NCBI GenBank assembly: GCA_009929615.1
Contig: SAAB01000008.1
Span: forward strand, 1-64,000
Source: Clostridia bacterium
Lineage (GTDB): Bacteria > Bacillota > Clostridia > Lachnospirales > Lachnospiraceae
Direction: 5' to 3'
DNA length: 64,000 nucleotides
Every line of letters begins with the position of its first letter. The stretch's first letter is position 1. Position numbers and translations under genes: made by a program. Positions 1 through 8,214 of this stretch are shown here, piece by piece. The notes under the pieces are model-generated. The model saw nothing but the letters and a program-made list of their open reading frames with translations. It did not search any database and had not been told where the DNA came from.

Positions 1-382
1 TGATTTCCTGTACAGTTTTAACTTCTGTGGTTGTTCCTTCAACTTTTCCGTTTGCTCCAGCTGCATATGTGAATGTTACCTGGTATTTATCCGGAATATC
101 ATCAGAACCGCCCTTTTCATCTTTGCTGTAGTATACTTTAACGATGTTTTCATCATTGTTTGTTCCTACAGTTAAATCTTCTGCTCTTACGAATGTATAG
201 CCGTTGATGTTCTTCTTTTCACTGGTTCCTGTAATCTCTGTGCCAAAGGTTGTATCCTTTGCTTCACTTGTTTCAAGAACTGCGTCTGTATCTTCATCAA
301 TGTGCTGTACAATGTATGTCTGGGCATTCGCTTCAAAGGACGCTGTGAAAGATTTCCGACACACAGGGTTCCTCAATTGTCG
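1..382 (-). pseudogene. fragment of a repeat-type cell-surface protein (5' end truncated, continues beyond window start)
   Basis: The minus strand reads open from position 382 to the window edge. The translation contains the pattern AQTYIVQHIDED, then NGYTFVRAEDLTVG, then VKVYYSKDEKGG and DKYQVTFTYAAGANGK. This resembles the MucBP/InlB-B-type repeats of Gram-positive wall-anchored adhesins. No signal peptide precedes it and no ATG start lies in the frame; an in-frame TAG sits at 383-385, and only TTG (374-376) or GTG (362-364) could start it. A frameshifted or rearranged 5' end of a larger surface-protein gene is the simplest reading. A truncated but expressed internal fragment is less likely. 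Confidence 0.5.
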
Positions 383-421
383 CTATCCTCAGTGTCTTTT
401 ACTCAAAAGGAGAGTCTGCAG

Positions 422-1372
422 ATGTTTTTACAACTGAAGAACCATAAATTTTTCTTAGCAGCCTTCATCTTCTGCCTTTTGTGTACCGGCTGTTCCGGTG
501 CCAGTCCACCAATGAGTGCCTCGGCTTCAGAACCTGCCGAGGATGCACCTCAGGGAAGCCGCGACAGTACACCTGTTGTTCTGGTTCCCGCCGCTGATAA
601 TTATTACGTGGAAAGCAGCGACGTAGCATCCATGGATGCTTCCCATACAGATGAAGGTTATGTCATGATTAATTATTACGGTTCAAATCCAAAAGTAAAA
701 TTTCAATTGACAACCCCGGATGGTACAACCTACACCTATAGTCTCCATGGCGGATATGAAGTTTTTCCGCTGACAGGTGGCAACGGTACCTATGGTATCA
801 AAGTTTTTGAGAATGTCGTCGATGATCAATATTCCCTGGGCTTTTCCTCAGCGATTGATGTTTCCATTCTCAATGAATTCGGTCCTTATTTATATCCGAA
901 TCAATATGTCAACTTTAATGCTGAAACACGCGCTGTGGCTAAAGGTGCTGAACTGGCCTTTCCTGCCAATGACGAGTTGGATGTAGTCACTAATATTTAT
1001 AATTATGTTACAGGTAATATTTCTTATGACAAGGAAAAGGCCTCTACTGTGGAATCCGGCTACCTTCCGGTTCCTGATGAAACTATGGATTCCGGCAAGG
1101 GCATCTGTTTTGACTATGCCGCGTTAATGGCCACTATGCTTCGCTCTCAGGGAATACCAACCCGTTTGGAAGTTGGCTATGCCGGAACAGCCTATCACGC
1201 CTGGGTTAGTGTTCATATCACTAATGTTGGCTGGCTGAATGGCATTATTGAATTTGACGGTACCTCATGGGAATTAGTTGACCCAACACTCGGAGCCAGT
1301 AAAAAGGGTGATTCAGAGGTAAAAAAATTCATTGGTGACGGCAGTAACTACACGACCAAATACGTTTACTAA
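422..1372 (+). CDS. transglutaminase-like domain lipoprotein
   Basis: Predicted 316-residue exported lipoprotein with a C-terminal transglutaminase-like (papain-fold) domain. A longer frame opens at 302, but the start at 422 has AGGAG eight to ten bases upstream and gives a proper lipoprotein signal: basic start, hydrophobic stretch, then CLLCTGCSG with the lipobox cysteine. The catalytic triad is visible: Cys229 in GICFDYA, His259 in YHAWV and Asp287 in LVDPT. Such domains act as cysteine proteases or crosslinking enzymes outside the cell; the substrate cannot be read here. The gene ends 28 bases before the pilus-like operon on the same strand, so a role in handling pilus or cell-wall protein is possible but unproven. 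Confidence 0.8.
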   Translation: MFLQLKNHKFFLAAFIFCLLCTGCSGASPPMSASASEPAEDAPQGSRDSTPVVLVPAADNYYVESSDVASMDASHTDEGYVMINYYGSNPKVKFQLTTPDGTTYTYSLHGGYEVFPLTGGNGTYGIKVFENVVDDQYSLGFSSAIDVSILNEFGPYLYPNQYVNFNAETRAVAKGAELAFPANDELDVVTNIYNYVTGNISYDKEKASTVESGYLPVPDETMDSGKGICFDYAALMATMLRSQGIPTRLEVGYAGTAYHAWVSVHITNVGWLNGIIEFDGTSWELVDPTLGASKKGDSEVKKFIGDGSNYTTKYVY

Positions 1373-1400
1373 TACAATTATTATGGAAAAGAGGTTTCCC

Positions 1401-2435
1401 ATGTATTTAAATAATAGTGAATTGTCCACTTTTTTTGACCAGATGGCGATGATTCTTCACTCCGGTATTTCTGTTATTGAAGGAATTGCCATTATGAAAG
1501 ATGATGCCTATACTAAAGAAGGAGAAGCCATTCTTCAAACCATCTATGATCAGATGGAAGAAACCGGATGTCTTTATACATCCCTGGTGCATTCCGGCGT
1601 ATTCCCACCCTATGCCCTTGAGCTCATTCATATTGGTGAAGAAACCGGTCATCTTGAAAAGATTATGCGTTCTCTCTCCTTATATTATGAACGTGCAGAG
1701 GATGTCCGTCAGAGTATCAAAAGTGCTGTTGTCTACCCTTTGATTATGATTGGCATGATGTTTATTGTTATTCTTATTTTAATTATTAAAGTATTGCCTA
1801 TGTTTAATCAGGTATTTATTCAACTTGGCAGTGAGATGACAGGATTCTCTTTGGCTTTAATGAATATAGGCACCGCCCTGAGCCAGTACTCTTTTATTTT
1901 CATTATTCTGCTGATTCTCATCGCTGCTGCTGTTATCTTTTTAAGCTATGTACCGTCTGGAATCCAGTTGCGCAGCAAGATGGCCGCTCATTTTTTCCTT
2001 ACACGGAAAATCACAGAAAAAATGGCTGTCAGTAAATTTGCTGCCGGTATGTCTCTGACACTGAGCAGTGGTCTCGATACTTTTGAAAGCCTTGAAATGG
2101 CCAGCCAGCTTATTGATAATCCTGTTGTTAAGAAACAGATTGCTGACTGCCAGAAATACACAAGCGAAGGCATGGATTTTTCAGAAGCATTATCGAAATC
2201 CGGGGTCTTTTCAGCTATGTATTCCCGCACGGCTTCTATCGGCTATAAAGCCGGTGCATTAGATGAACTGATGGAAAAGATTTCTATGCAGTACGAAGAT
2301 GAAATTACCCTTCAGATGAATCATCTGATTGGCATATTAGAGCCATCACTGGTAGCACTGTTATCCATTATTGTCGGACTGATTTTATTATCTGTCATGC
2401 TTCCGTTGCTTGGTATCATGACAAATATCGGCTAA
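1401..2435 (+). CDS. type II secretion/type IV pilus inner-membrane platform protein (GspF/PilC family)
   Basis: A 344-residue polytopic membrane protein of the GspF/PilC family, the platform on which pseudopilins assemble. The start at 1401 follows AAGAGG at a 6-base gap; the open frame extends upstream to 1332 but lacks a better site. Two T2SSF-type halves are visible. The first helical domain starts with STFFDQMAMILHSGISVIEGI and is followed by membrane segments near residues 115-140 and 165-190. The second starts with KFAAGMSLTLSSGLDTFESLEMA and ends in a C-terminal membrane helix. The family is usually about 350-400 residues, so this is a compact but complete member. It is the first core gene of a six-gene cluster ending in the PilT-like ATPase. 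Confidence 0.85.
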   Translation: MYLNNSELSTFFDQMAMILHSGISVIEGIAIMKDDAYTKEGEAILQTIYDQMEETGCLYTSLVHSGVFPPYALELIHIGEETGHLEKIMRSLSLYYERAEDVRQSIKSAVVYPLIMIGMMFIVILILIIKVLPMFNQVFIQLGSEMTGFSLALMNIGTALSQYSFIFIILLILIAAAVIFLSYVPSGIQLRSKMAAHFFLTRKITEKMAVSKFAAGMSLTLSSGLDTFESLEMASQLIDNPVVKKQIADCQKYTSEGMDFSEALSKSGVFSAMYSRTASIGYKAGALDELMEKISMQYEDEITLQMNHLIGILEPSLVALLSIIVGLILLSVMLPLLGIMTNIG

Positions 2436-2448
2436 AGGAGTCTTTTAT

Positions 2449-2787
2449 ATGAACCGTTTTTCTAAAACTTCAGGAAAGGGATTTTCCCTTCGTTCCTTTA
2501 TCCTTCCGGTTGTCCTCTTTCTCTTTTTTATAGGACTGTTTTTAAAAGGGGTTTCCGGTATAAACGCAACATCCGACCGTGAAAGCCAGCGTACCCTTCA
2601 AAACGCTTTAAATCGCAGTGTCATTCACTGCTATGCTATTGAGGGGCGCTACCCACCTAGTCTTAACTATTTGGAAGAACATTACGGAATTATTTACGAT
2701 GAAAATAAGTTTTTTGTTGACTATCAACCTGTGGCATCAAATATTATGCCAGACATCACCATTATTTCTTTGGAGGCCAGTGAATGA
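2449..2787 (+). CDS. small pseudopilin-like membrane protein
   Basis: A 112-residue protein with a short basic leader (about 11 residues), a GFSL motif and one long hydrophobic helix (about residues 17-35), followed by a small soluble domain with ALNRSVIHCYAIEGRYPPSLNYL. That soluble part resembles the start of pilin-type globular domains, where a helix precedes a YP motif. The canonical prepilin site G|FTLxE is only partly present: glycine and phenylalanine are there, but position 5 is arginine instead of glutamate. RBS AAAGGAG precedes the ATG, and the 3' end overlaps the next gene by 4 bases. Its role as a major or minor pseudopilin is inferred from context. Confidence 0.65.
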   Translation: MNRFSKTSGKGFSLRSFILPVVLFLFFIGLFLKGVSGINATSDRESQRTLQNALNRSVIHCYAIEGRYPPSLNYLEEHYGIIYDENKFFVDYQPVASNIMPDITIISLEASE

Positions 2788-3290
2788 AAGTTCAGAAGCA
2801 AACTACCCATATGTTTGATTTTATATTTGTTCTGGCATTGTTCTGCGTATTTTCAGCTTCCGCCTTTCTGGCCGTTGTTATTGGTGCAAATGTTTATCAA
2901 AAAACCATGGATTCGATGGAAACGAATTATACCAGTCGTACCGCAACCGCTTATATTACCGAAAAGATTCGGCATAATGATATTACCGGTTCTATGAGTC
3001 TCGTTGATATCGACAATACTTTTTGTCTTTCATTAGTTTCTGTCTACGGAGACACGAGTTATACGACCTATATATACAACTATCAAGGAAGTTTAAAAGA
3101 ACTTTTTATAAAATCCTCAGATACGCCCAACCTTGCCTCTGGCGAAACTATTATGTCCGTCAGTGATTTTTCTATGGAAAAGGTCAATAACAGTCTATAC
3201 AGGATTACTGTATCCGATGTAAATTCAGATGAGCATTCGGTCTATATTTCTATCCGAAGCGACATCGACGGAAGGGAGGCTGCGGAATGA
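2784..3290 (+). CDS. DUF4860-type pseudopilin-like protein
   Basis: A 168-residue single-pass protein. The N-terminus has MFDFIFVLALFCVF directly after a short polar leader, followed by an extracytoplasmic domain of mixed beta content with TAYITEKIRHND. This organisation matches the DUF4860 family seen in clostridial pilus-like clusters. No glycine precedes the hydrophobic helix, so a standard prepilin peptidase cut is not obvious. It overlaps both neighbours by 4 bases, consistent with translational coupling within the GspF-PilT operon. It is likely a minor pilin or a pilus-assembly accessory protein; the exact role is unknown. Confidence 0.65.
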   Translation: MKVQKQTTHMFDFIFVLALFCVFSASAFLAVVIGANVYQKTMDSMETNYTSRTATAYITEKIRHNDITGSMSLVDIDNTFCLSLVSVYGDTSYTTYIYNYQGSLKELFIKSSDTPNLASGETIMSVSDFSMEKVNNSLYRITVSDVNSDEHSVYISIRSDIDGREAAE

Positions 3291-3775
3291 AACCAAAATC
3301 CCGGACAACTCTCTTTCTGACAGAATTAATTATTGTCATTTGCTTTTTTTCAATTACCGCTGCTATTTGTACGCAGATATTTGCAAAGGCCCGCCTTGTC
3401 AGCATTCATACTTCAGATATGAATCAGGCTATTCTCCATGTCGAAAGTGTTGCTGAAGCTTTTCGAAGTGTCGATGGTGATTTTGAAGCTCTCTCACTAC
3501 TCTTTCCTGAAGCCGATGCTGCAGGTAAAGATGAATTAAAACAAGGCATCCGCTCTACAAATGGCGAAAATTTTGAAAGTGGATATATGGAGTTCTTCTA
3601 TGATGCCGACTGGAAAAGCTGTGATAAAAGCACTGCTATTTATCAGCTTATTGTCAATACAACCGATGAAGGCAATATACGGACAGCACAGATTTCTGTC
3701 ACAAAACTTCTTGCCGATGAAGTCCTCTATACTTTGGATGTTCAGAAACATCCCAGGAAGGAGGCTGAACTATGA
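3287..3775 (+). CDS. minor pseudopilin-like protein
   Basis: A 162-residue protein with N-terminal LFLTELIIVICFFSITAAI, reminiscent of the pilin motif FTLIELLIVI including the glutamate at +5, but without glycine at -1. The hydrophobic helix spans about residues 9-30 and is followed by a soluble domain with ILHVESVAEAFRSVDGD, resembling minor pilins of the PilV/PilW group. The start overlaps the preceding gene by 4 bases and the stop overlaps the following one by 4. Function in the pilus-like apparatus is inferred from position and N-terminal architecture. Confidence 0.6.
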   Translation: MKPKSRTTLFLTELIIVICFFSITAAICTQIFAKARLVSIHTSDMNQAILHVESVAEAFRSVDGDFEALSLLFPEADAAGKDELKQGIRSTNGENFESGYMEFFYDADWKSCDKSTAIYQLIVNTTDEGNIRTAQISVTKLLADEVLYTLDVQKHPRKEAEL

Positions 3776-4248
3776 GTAAAAAACGACCAATCGCATTTAA
3801 TATAGGAACATCTTCTATACTATCTGTTTTTATACTTCTTGCTCTTGCCACTTTTGCTGCTCTTTCTCTTGCAAGTGCCAATGCGGACTATCGTCTGAGT
3901 TCTGCTTTAAAGAGCCGGAACACAGCCTATTATGAAGCTTCAAATCAAGCCGAATTAAAACTTGCAGATATTGACGCTGTTCTGGCCGGATGCTATGCTC
4001 AGTCAGATTCTCCGGAAAGCTATTTTTCTCTTGCCGCCGGGCAACTGGGTATAAGTGATAATCACACCCTTGAATGGCGTGAAGATATTTCGGAAGGTCA
4101 AACCCTTCTGATTCAGCTTACAATTCTCTATCCTGCCGCTGATATGCCTTACTACTATCGAACCGATAGCTGGCGTATTGAACAGACGGATACAGAAACC
4201 GAAGATAATACATTAAATCTTTTAGATATGGAGGCGGAAAACCCATGA
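3772..4248 (+). CDS. PilX-like minor pseudopilin/assembly protein
   Basis: A 158-residue protein with a hydrophobic helix at about residues 14-36 (SILSVFILLALATFAALSL) followed by ANADYRLSSALKSRNTAYYEASNQAELKLADID. The pattern of a membrane helix followed by YYEAxNQAE resembles PilX-type proteins that precede assembly ATPase genes. There is no classical type III signal sequence. It overlaps both flanking genes by 4 bases, so it is the fourth small protein of a tightly coupled operon. Function is inferred. Confidence 0.6.
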   Translation: MSKKRPIAFNIGTSSILSVFILLALATFAALSLASANADYRLSSALKSRNTAYYEASNQAELKLADIDAVLAGCYAQSDSPESYFSLAAGQLGISDNHTLEWREDISEGQTLLIQLTILYPAADMPYYYRTDSWRIEQTDTETEDNTLNLLDMEAENP

Positions 4249-5303
4249 CCATTGACACCCTATTACAACAGGCTACCCAGATGGGAGCTTCTGACGTCTT
4301 TATCGTCGCCGGACTTCCTTTCTCCTATAAGATTAATGGCAAACTTGTTCATTTAAATGACGAAAAATTAATGCCGGCAGATACTTCCGTACTCATTCAT
4401 GACATTTATGAACTGGCACAGCAACGGGATATTCAACATTTTCTCGATACCGGCGATGATGATTTTTCCTTTGCCCTCAAAGGTGTTTCCCGTTTTCGTG
4501 TCAGCACCTATAAGCAGAGAGGCTCTTTAGCAGCCGTTGTTCGTATCATTGCTTTCTCCCTGCCTGACCCCGAGGAACTTGGCATTATTCCACCGGTAAT
4601 GAAACTTGCCGACTATACCAAAGGTCTTGTGCTGGTTACCGGTCCTGCCGGAAGCGGTAAATCTACCACCCTGGCATGTATTATTGATAAAATCAATTCA
4701 GAGCGGGAAGACCATATCATTACCTTGGAGGACCCTCTCGAGTATCTTCACTCGCATAAGAAAAGTATTGTAAGCCAGCGAGAAATAAACACAGATACAG
4801 AATCCTATGTCAGTGCCCTCAGAGCGGCACTCAGACAGAGTCCCGATGTTATTCTTCTTGGCGAGATGCGAGACTATGAAACAATTAACGTTGCCATGAC
4901 GGCGGCCGAAACCGGTCATCTGGTTATTTCCACCCTCCATACCATTGGAGCTGCCAATACCATTGACCGAATCATTGATGTTTTCCCGCCAAGTCAGCAG
5001 CAGCAGATTGCTGTTCAGCTATCCATGGTTCTCCAGGCTGTTATATCCCAGCAGTTAGTTGCCACCTCTGATGGCAGACTGACACCTGCTTTTGAGATTA
5101 TGACCGTTAATACTGCTATCCGTAACATGATTCGTGATAAGAAGATTCATCAGATTGACGGTTTGATTTACTCTTCCGCTACCGATGACATGCTTTCCAT
5201 GGATTCCAGTTTGCTGAAACTCTATCAAGATAAAAAGATTGACAAGAACAGCGCTTTGTTCTATGCATCAAATCCGGATATGTTAAAAAGAAAATTACAA
5301 TAA
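4245..5303 (+). CDS. PilT-like type IV pilus ATPase
   Basis: A 352-residue secretion/pilus ATPase of the PilT (GspE-like) family, a cytoplasmic hexameric motor. Visible motifs are Walker A GPAGSGKST at about residues 133-141, an Asp box around LEDPLEY, Walker B VILLGEMRD, and a His box STLHT. A TAIRNMIRD segment resembles the AIRNLIRE motif linked to retraction ATPases. The N-terminus (DTLLQQATQMGASDVFIVAG) is the usual PAS-like PilT domain. It is the last gene of the operon and the only ATPase in it; no PilB-like extension ATPase or prepilin peptidase is present in the window. A terminator hairpin follows the stop immediately. Confidence 0.9.
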   Translation: MTIDTLLQQATQMGASDVFIVAGLPFSYKINGKLVHLNDEKLMPADTSVLIHDIYELAQQRDIQHFLDTGDDDFSFALKGVSRFRVSTYKQRGSLAAVVRIIAFSLPDPEELGIIPPVMKLADYTKGLVLVTGPAGSGKSTTLACIIDKINSEREDHIITLEDPLEYLHSHKKSIVSQREINTDTESYVSALRAALRQSPDVILLGEMRDYETINVAMTAAETGHLVISTLHTIGAANTIDRIIDVFPPSQQQQIAVQLSMVLQAVISQQLVATSDGRLTPAFEIMTVNTAIRNMIRDKKIHQIDGLIYSSATDDMLSMDSSLLKLYQDKKIDKNSALFYASNPDMLKRKLQ

Positions 5304-5346
5304 AAAAAGGCTTTTCAGAAGGATTTCCTTTTGAAAAGCTTTTTTG
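5304..5346. terminator. bidirectional rho-independent terminator between pilus operon and ridA
   Basis: An inverted repeat built on GCTTTTCA...TGAAAAGC, with an inner AAGG/CCTT pairing, is flanked by A-run on the left and T-run on the right. It can therefore end the plus-strand pilus operon and the minus-strand hydroxylase operon, which converge here. Confidence 0.8.
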
Positions 5347-5371
5347 TAGGCATTTTACTTGCATATATACT

Positions 5372-5752
5372 TTATTTTGCAACTGCAATAACTTCGATCT
5401 CGATTAAAGCTCCCTTTGGAAGGCTTGCTACTTCTACACAGGAACGGGCTGGTGCTTCCCCTGTAAAGTATTTTGCATAAATCTCATTCACTGTTGCAAA
5501 ATCTCCCATATTATCTACGAATACGGTTGTTTTAATAACATCACTATAGGATAATCCTGCTTCTGCTAAAACAGCTCCAAGATTTTTAAGTACCTGTTCT
5601 GTCTGGGAAACGATTCCTTCTGCCAAAACACCTGTTTCAGGAATCAGTCCAATCTGGCCGGATGTAAATACGAAATCTCCTGCTTTTACTGCATGAACAT
5701 ATGGTCCCACTGCTGCTGGTGCATTTTTTGCATTAATTATTGTCTTTTCCAT
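5372..5752 (-). CDS. ridA: RidA family enamine/imine deaminase
   Basis: A 126-residue RidA (YjgF/YER057c/UK114) protein, which hydrolyses reactive enamine/imine intermediates released by PLP enzymes. The start at 5752 follows GGAGG; a five-residue upstream extension is disfavoured. Family signatures are KNAPAAVGPYVHAVKAGDFVFTSGQIG, the loop GVLAEGIVSQTEQVLKNL, and the C-terminal block ARSCVEVASLPKGALIEIEVIA with the conserved arginine. Length is normal. It lies 51 bases after the MOSC gene on the same strand and is probably the last gene of the hydroxylase operon. The link to that pathway is by position only. Confidence 0.9.
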   Translation of the reverse strand: MEKTIINAKNAPAAVGPYVHAVKAGDFVFTSGQIGLIPETGVLAEGIVSQTEQVLKNLGAVLAEAGLSYSDVIKTTVFVDNMGDFATVNEIYAKYFTGEAPARSCVEVASLPKGALIEIEVIAVAK

Positions 5753-5803
5753 GCTTATTTCCTCCAAAATTTTTCTATTTCTACTATTTTATGACATCAT
5801 TGT

Positions 5804-6235
5804 CTATTTGTCCAGTAATGTTTCCTCCAGAGTAATTTCATCTCCGACTTGAATCATACCACCTTGCTTTACAACAGCAAATATTCCCTCTCTGGGCATA
5901 ATACATTTTCCTGTCTGTTTATATATATCGCAATGACTATGGCACTCTTTTCCTATCTGGGTTATCTCCAAAAGACAGTCACCGCAGCGAAGCCGGCTTC
6001 CTATAGGAAGTGATTTCAAGTCAAAACCCGTGACAAGAAGATTTTCCCCAAAAGCTCCTGGCTCCACATGAAAAACTTCGGCTTGTTCCAAAGGAAGGAG
6101 GCTCACCTGACGATGCCAGTTGCCACCATGAGCGTCGCCTTCCACGCCAAAGTTTTCTATAAGTCTGGCCTTGGGAATACTTTGTTTGGCCGTTCCGCGC
6201 TTTTCACTAATACAAATTGCCTGAATCTTTCCCAT
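5804..6235 (-). CDS. MOSC domain protein
   Basis: A 143-residue stand-alone MOSC domain. These domains occur in Moco sulfurase C-termini and in YiiM/YuaD-type proteins and bind molybdenum cofactor or carry sulfur. The start at 6235 is preferred over an upstream in-frame one because it lies just after the stop of the preceding XdhC-like gene and follows AAGGGTGAG. Visible elements are SIPKARLIENFGVEGDAHGG, FGENLLVTGFDLKSLPIGSRLRCG and the conserved cysteine region GKECHSHCDIY. In this operon it fits a role in maturing or moving the sulfur- or selenium-bearing cofactor, as inferred from context. Confidence 0.85.
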   Translation of the reverse strand: MGKIQAICISEKRGTAKQSIPKARLIENFGVEGDAHGGNWHRQVSLLPLEQAEVFHVEPGAFGENLLVTGFDLKSLPIGSRLRCGDCLLEITQIGKECHSHCDIYKQTGKCIMPREGIFAVVKQGGMIQVGDEITLEETLLDK

Positions 6236-6239
6236 CTTC

Positions 6240-7184
6240 TCACCCTTCAATGAATACTTCCATAATACCGCCACAGACCATAACATCTTCTTCATCCATG
6301 TCTTTTGTCATATCTATTTTTTTAACTTTGCATTTTCCCGTACCAATGCAGGCTAAGGTTTCCCGCATAACTTCGGCTTCTGCACAGCCACCACCGATAC
6401 TTCCGAAGATTCGGCCATCCTGATAGACAATCATCTTCGCCCCGGAACGTCTTGGCACAGACCCTTTTGTAGACAAAATGGTAACCACACCATGGGGTTC
6501 CTCCTCCACAGCAAGCTTTTCCAATACGCGGAAATCTGTATCCGAAACAGGAAATTCCTTTTCTACAGGCAACTGACGCTTTACCTGTATGAGTTCAGCC
6601 ATTATAGATATAGCAATTTCTCCGGGTGTTAATGCTCCAATCGAAAGACCGATTGGCATATGGATGCTTTCTATCTTCTCCTTGTCAAATCCTTCCTTTT
6701 CAAGAAGTTCTTTCACACCAAGCACCCGGCGTTTCGACCCCATCATTCCGACATAAGCCGGGATTTTTCCGGAGAGCAGAGCTTTCAGACACTCCATATC
6801 ATAGCGGTGGCCCCGGGTGACAACAACCACATAATCATAGGCTGTCACCTGAAGTTTATCAAAACATTTTTCAAAACTCTCACAAAGAACTTCCCTCGCC
6901 CCCGGAAAGCGTTCTCTATTAGCAAAGGCCGGGCGGTCATCCACAACGGTCACTGAAAATCCAGCTTCCTCTGCAAAAAGAGCCAGCGGCCATGATACAT
7001 GACCGCCGCCTAAGATAATCAGCCGTTCTTCCGGATAATAATACTCCCGAAAATCCGCTTTAACTTCTCCCGGAAGTATTTTAATCCACTTTTCAGCCTG
7101 TCCTTCTGCAGAAATATTTGTATTCAGACTTGCTGGTTTTCCATCTTTCAACGTTTCCAGCAATTCGGCATATATATTTTTCAT
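6240..7184 (-). CDS. XdhC/CoxI family maturation factor with reversed domain order
   Basis: A 314-residue XdhC-family protein, which in known systems binds molybdenum cofactor and helps its sulfuration and insertion into molybdenum hydroxylases. The Rossmann-type XdhC_C domain comes first (about residues 55-195, glycine motif LGGGHVSWPLALFA and later TRGHRYDMECL and VGMMGSKRR). The XdhC_CoxI domain comes second (about residues 220-310, TKGSVPRRSGAKMIVY and GSIGGGCAEAEV). The usual XdhC order is the opposite. It is coupled to the MoeA-like gene upstream and the MOSC gene downstream, in the selenium-dependent hydroxylase cluster. Confidence 0.85.
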   Translation of the reverse strand: MKNIYAELLETLKDGKPASLNTNISAEGQAEKWIKILPGEVKADFREYYYPEERLIILGGGHVSWPLALFAEEAGFSVTVVDDRPAFANRERFPGAREVLCESFEKCFDKLQVTAYDYVVVVTRGHRYDMECLKALLSGKIPAYVGMMGSKRRVLGVKELLEKEGFDKEKIESIHMPIGLSIGALTPGEIAISIMAELIQVKRQLPVEKEFPVSDTDFRVLEKLAVEEEPHGVVTILSTKGSVPRRSGAKMIVYQDGRIFGSIGGGCAEAEVMRETLACIGTGKCKVKKIDMTKDMDEEDVMVCGGIMEVFIEG

Positions 7185-7194
7185 TTATATTCCT

Positions 7195-8214
7195 CTACTT
7201 ACCAAAACCACAATTAGGAAATGTGCACTGGGCGCAATCCAGACACAGGCCGCCATGTCCAAGCTCGGCCAGTTCCTCTGCCGTCACCGCATCATCTGCC
7301 ATAAGTCTCGGTAATATCAAATCAAAAATCGTTCGTTTTGCATACATCACACACCCGGGAAGCCCTGCCAATGGCTGTGCCTCCGGTGTATAAGCCAAAA
7401 GAAACATAGCGCCGGGAAGCACCGGTGCTCCATAGGATATTACCCGGTCCGCCACTTTACCGATGGCCCCAGGCGTCAAATCATCCGGGTCTACACTCAT
7501 TCCACCGGTACAGACAACAATATCCGCACCCTGATTTAAATATTCACGAATAGCATTCTGAATCATCTCACTGTTGTCATCTACGATGGCCTGTCCCAGT
7601 ATTTCTGATGGGTATTCGGAAAATTTTTCCCGAATCACCGGTCCAAAAGTATCTTTAATCCGGCCGTGATAAACTTCACTTCCGGTAGTTACGATACCAA
7701 CCTTCTTCTTTTTAAAAGGGAGCACTTCCATCAATGGTTCAGCCCCGGCAGCCGCCTTTGCCTGATTCATCCGCTCTTCCTCAATAATCAGTGGTATAAC
7801 CCTCATTCCTGCCAGCTTGTCTCCCTTTTTTACAGGAAAATTTCCATGACGGGTGCTAATCATCACGTCTCCCAAAAGGTTAACCGCTTTTAGCCGCTCT
7901 TTATCAACTTTCAGAAGGCCATCGATTTCTGAAAAGATTTCAATCTTTCCTTCTTTTGTTTCAGACTTTCTCATATAATCATTGGCACAGAGCTGGTACA
8001 GGATTTCAGCACCCTCATCTTCATGAAGCCAGCCTTCCTTTTTCTCCCATACATACAGATGCTCTTTGCCTAATTTTAGAAGTTCTGCTATATCCGACTC
8101 TGTCACAATATGGCCCTTACGAAATGCCGGCCCCTTACATTCATCTTTGACAATTCTCGTAATGTCATGACAGAGTACATGTCCAACCGCTTCTTCTGTT
8201 GGAATTAATTTCAT
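7195..8214 (-). CDS. MoeA-like molybdopterin-binding protein with C-terminal cysteine cluster
   Basis: A 339-residue protein of the molybdopterin-binding (MoaB/Mog fold, MoeA-like) superfamily found in selenium-dependent hydroxylase clusters. The MPT-binding domain is evident from VGIVTTGSEVYHGRIKDTF, DIVVCTGGMSVDPDDLTPGAI and PLAGLPGCVMYAKRTIFD. The N-terminal half lacks a recognisable complete MoeA domain set and is shorter than classical MoeA (about 400 residues). The last fifteen residues hold four cysteines (CLDCAQCTFPNC), which could bind a metal or an Fe-S cluster. It overlaps the permease gene by 4 bases. Probably handles molybdenum or selenium insertion into the cofactor. Confidence 0.8.
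   Translation of the reverse strand: MKLIPTEEAVGHVLCHDITRIVKDECKGPAFRKGHIVTESDIAELLKLGKEHLYVWEKKEGWLHEDEGAEILYQLCANDYMRKSETKEGKIEIFSEIDGLLKVDKERLKAVNLLGDVMISTRHGNFPVKKGDKLAGMRVIPLIIEEERMNQAKAAAGAEPLMEVLPFKKKKVGIVTTGSEVYHGRIKDTFGPVIREKFSEYPSEILGQAIVDDNSEMIQNAIREYLNQGADIVVCTGGMSVDPDDLTPGAIGKVADRVISYGAPVLPGAMFLLAYTPEAQPLAGLPGCVMYAKRTIFDLILPRLMADDAVTAEELAELGHGGLCLDCAQCTFPNCGFGK

Noticed and set aside
302-421. N-terminal extension of the transglutaminase lipoprotein from position 302
   Set aside because: It would place a charged 40-residue segment before the lipoprotein signal and overlaps the surface-protein frame; the ATG at 422 has a proper ribosome site.
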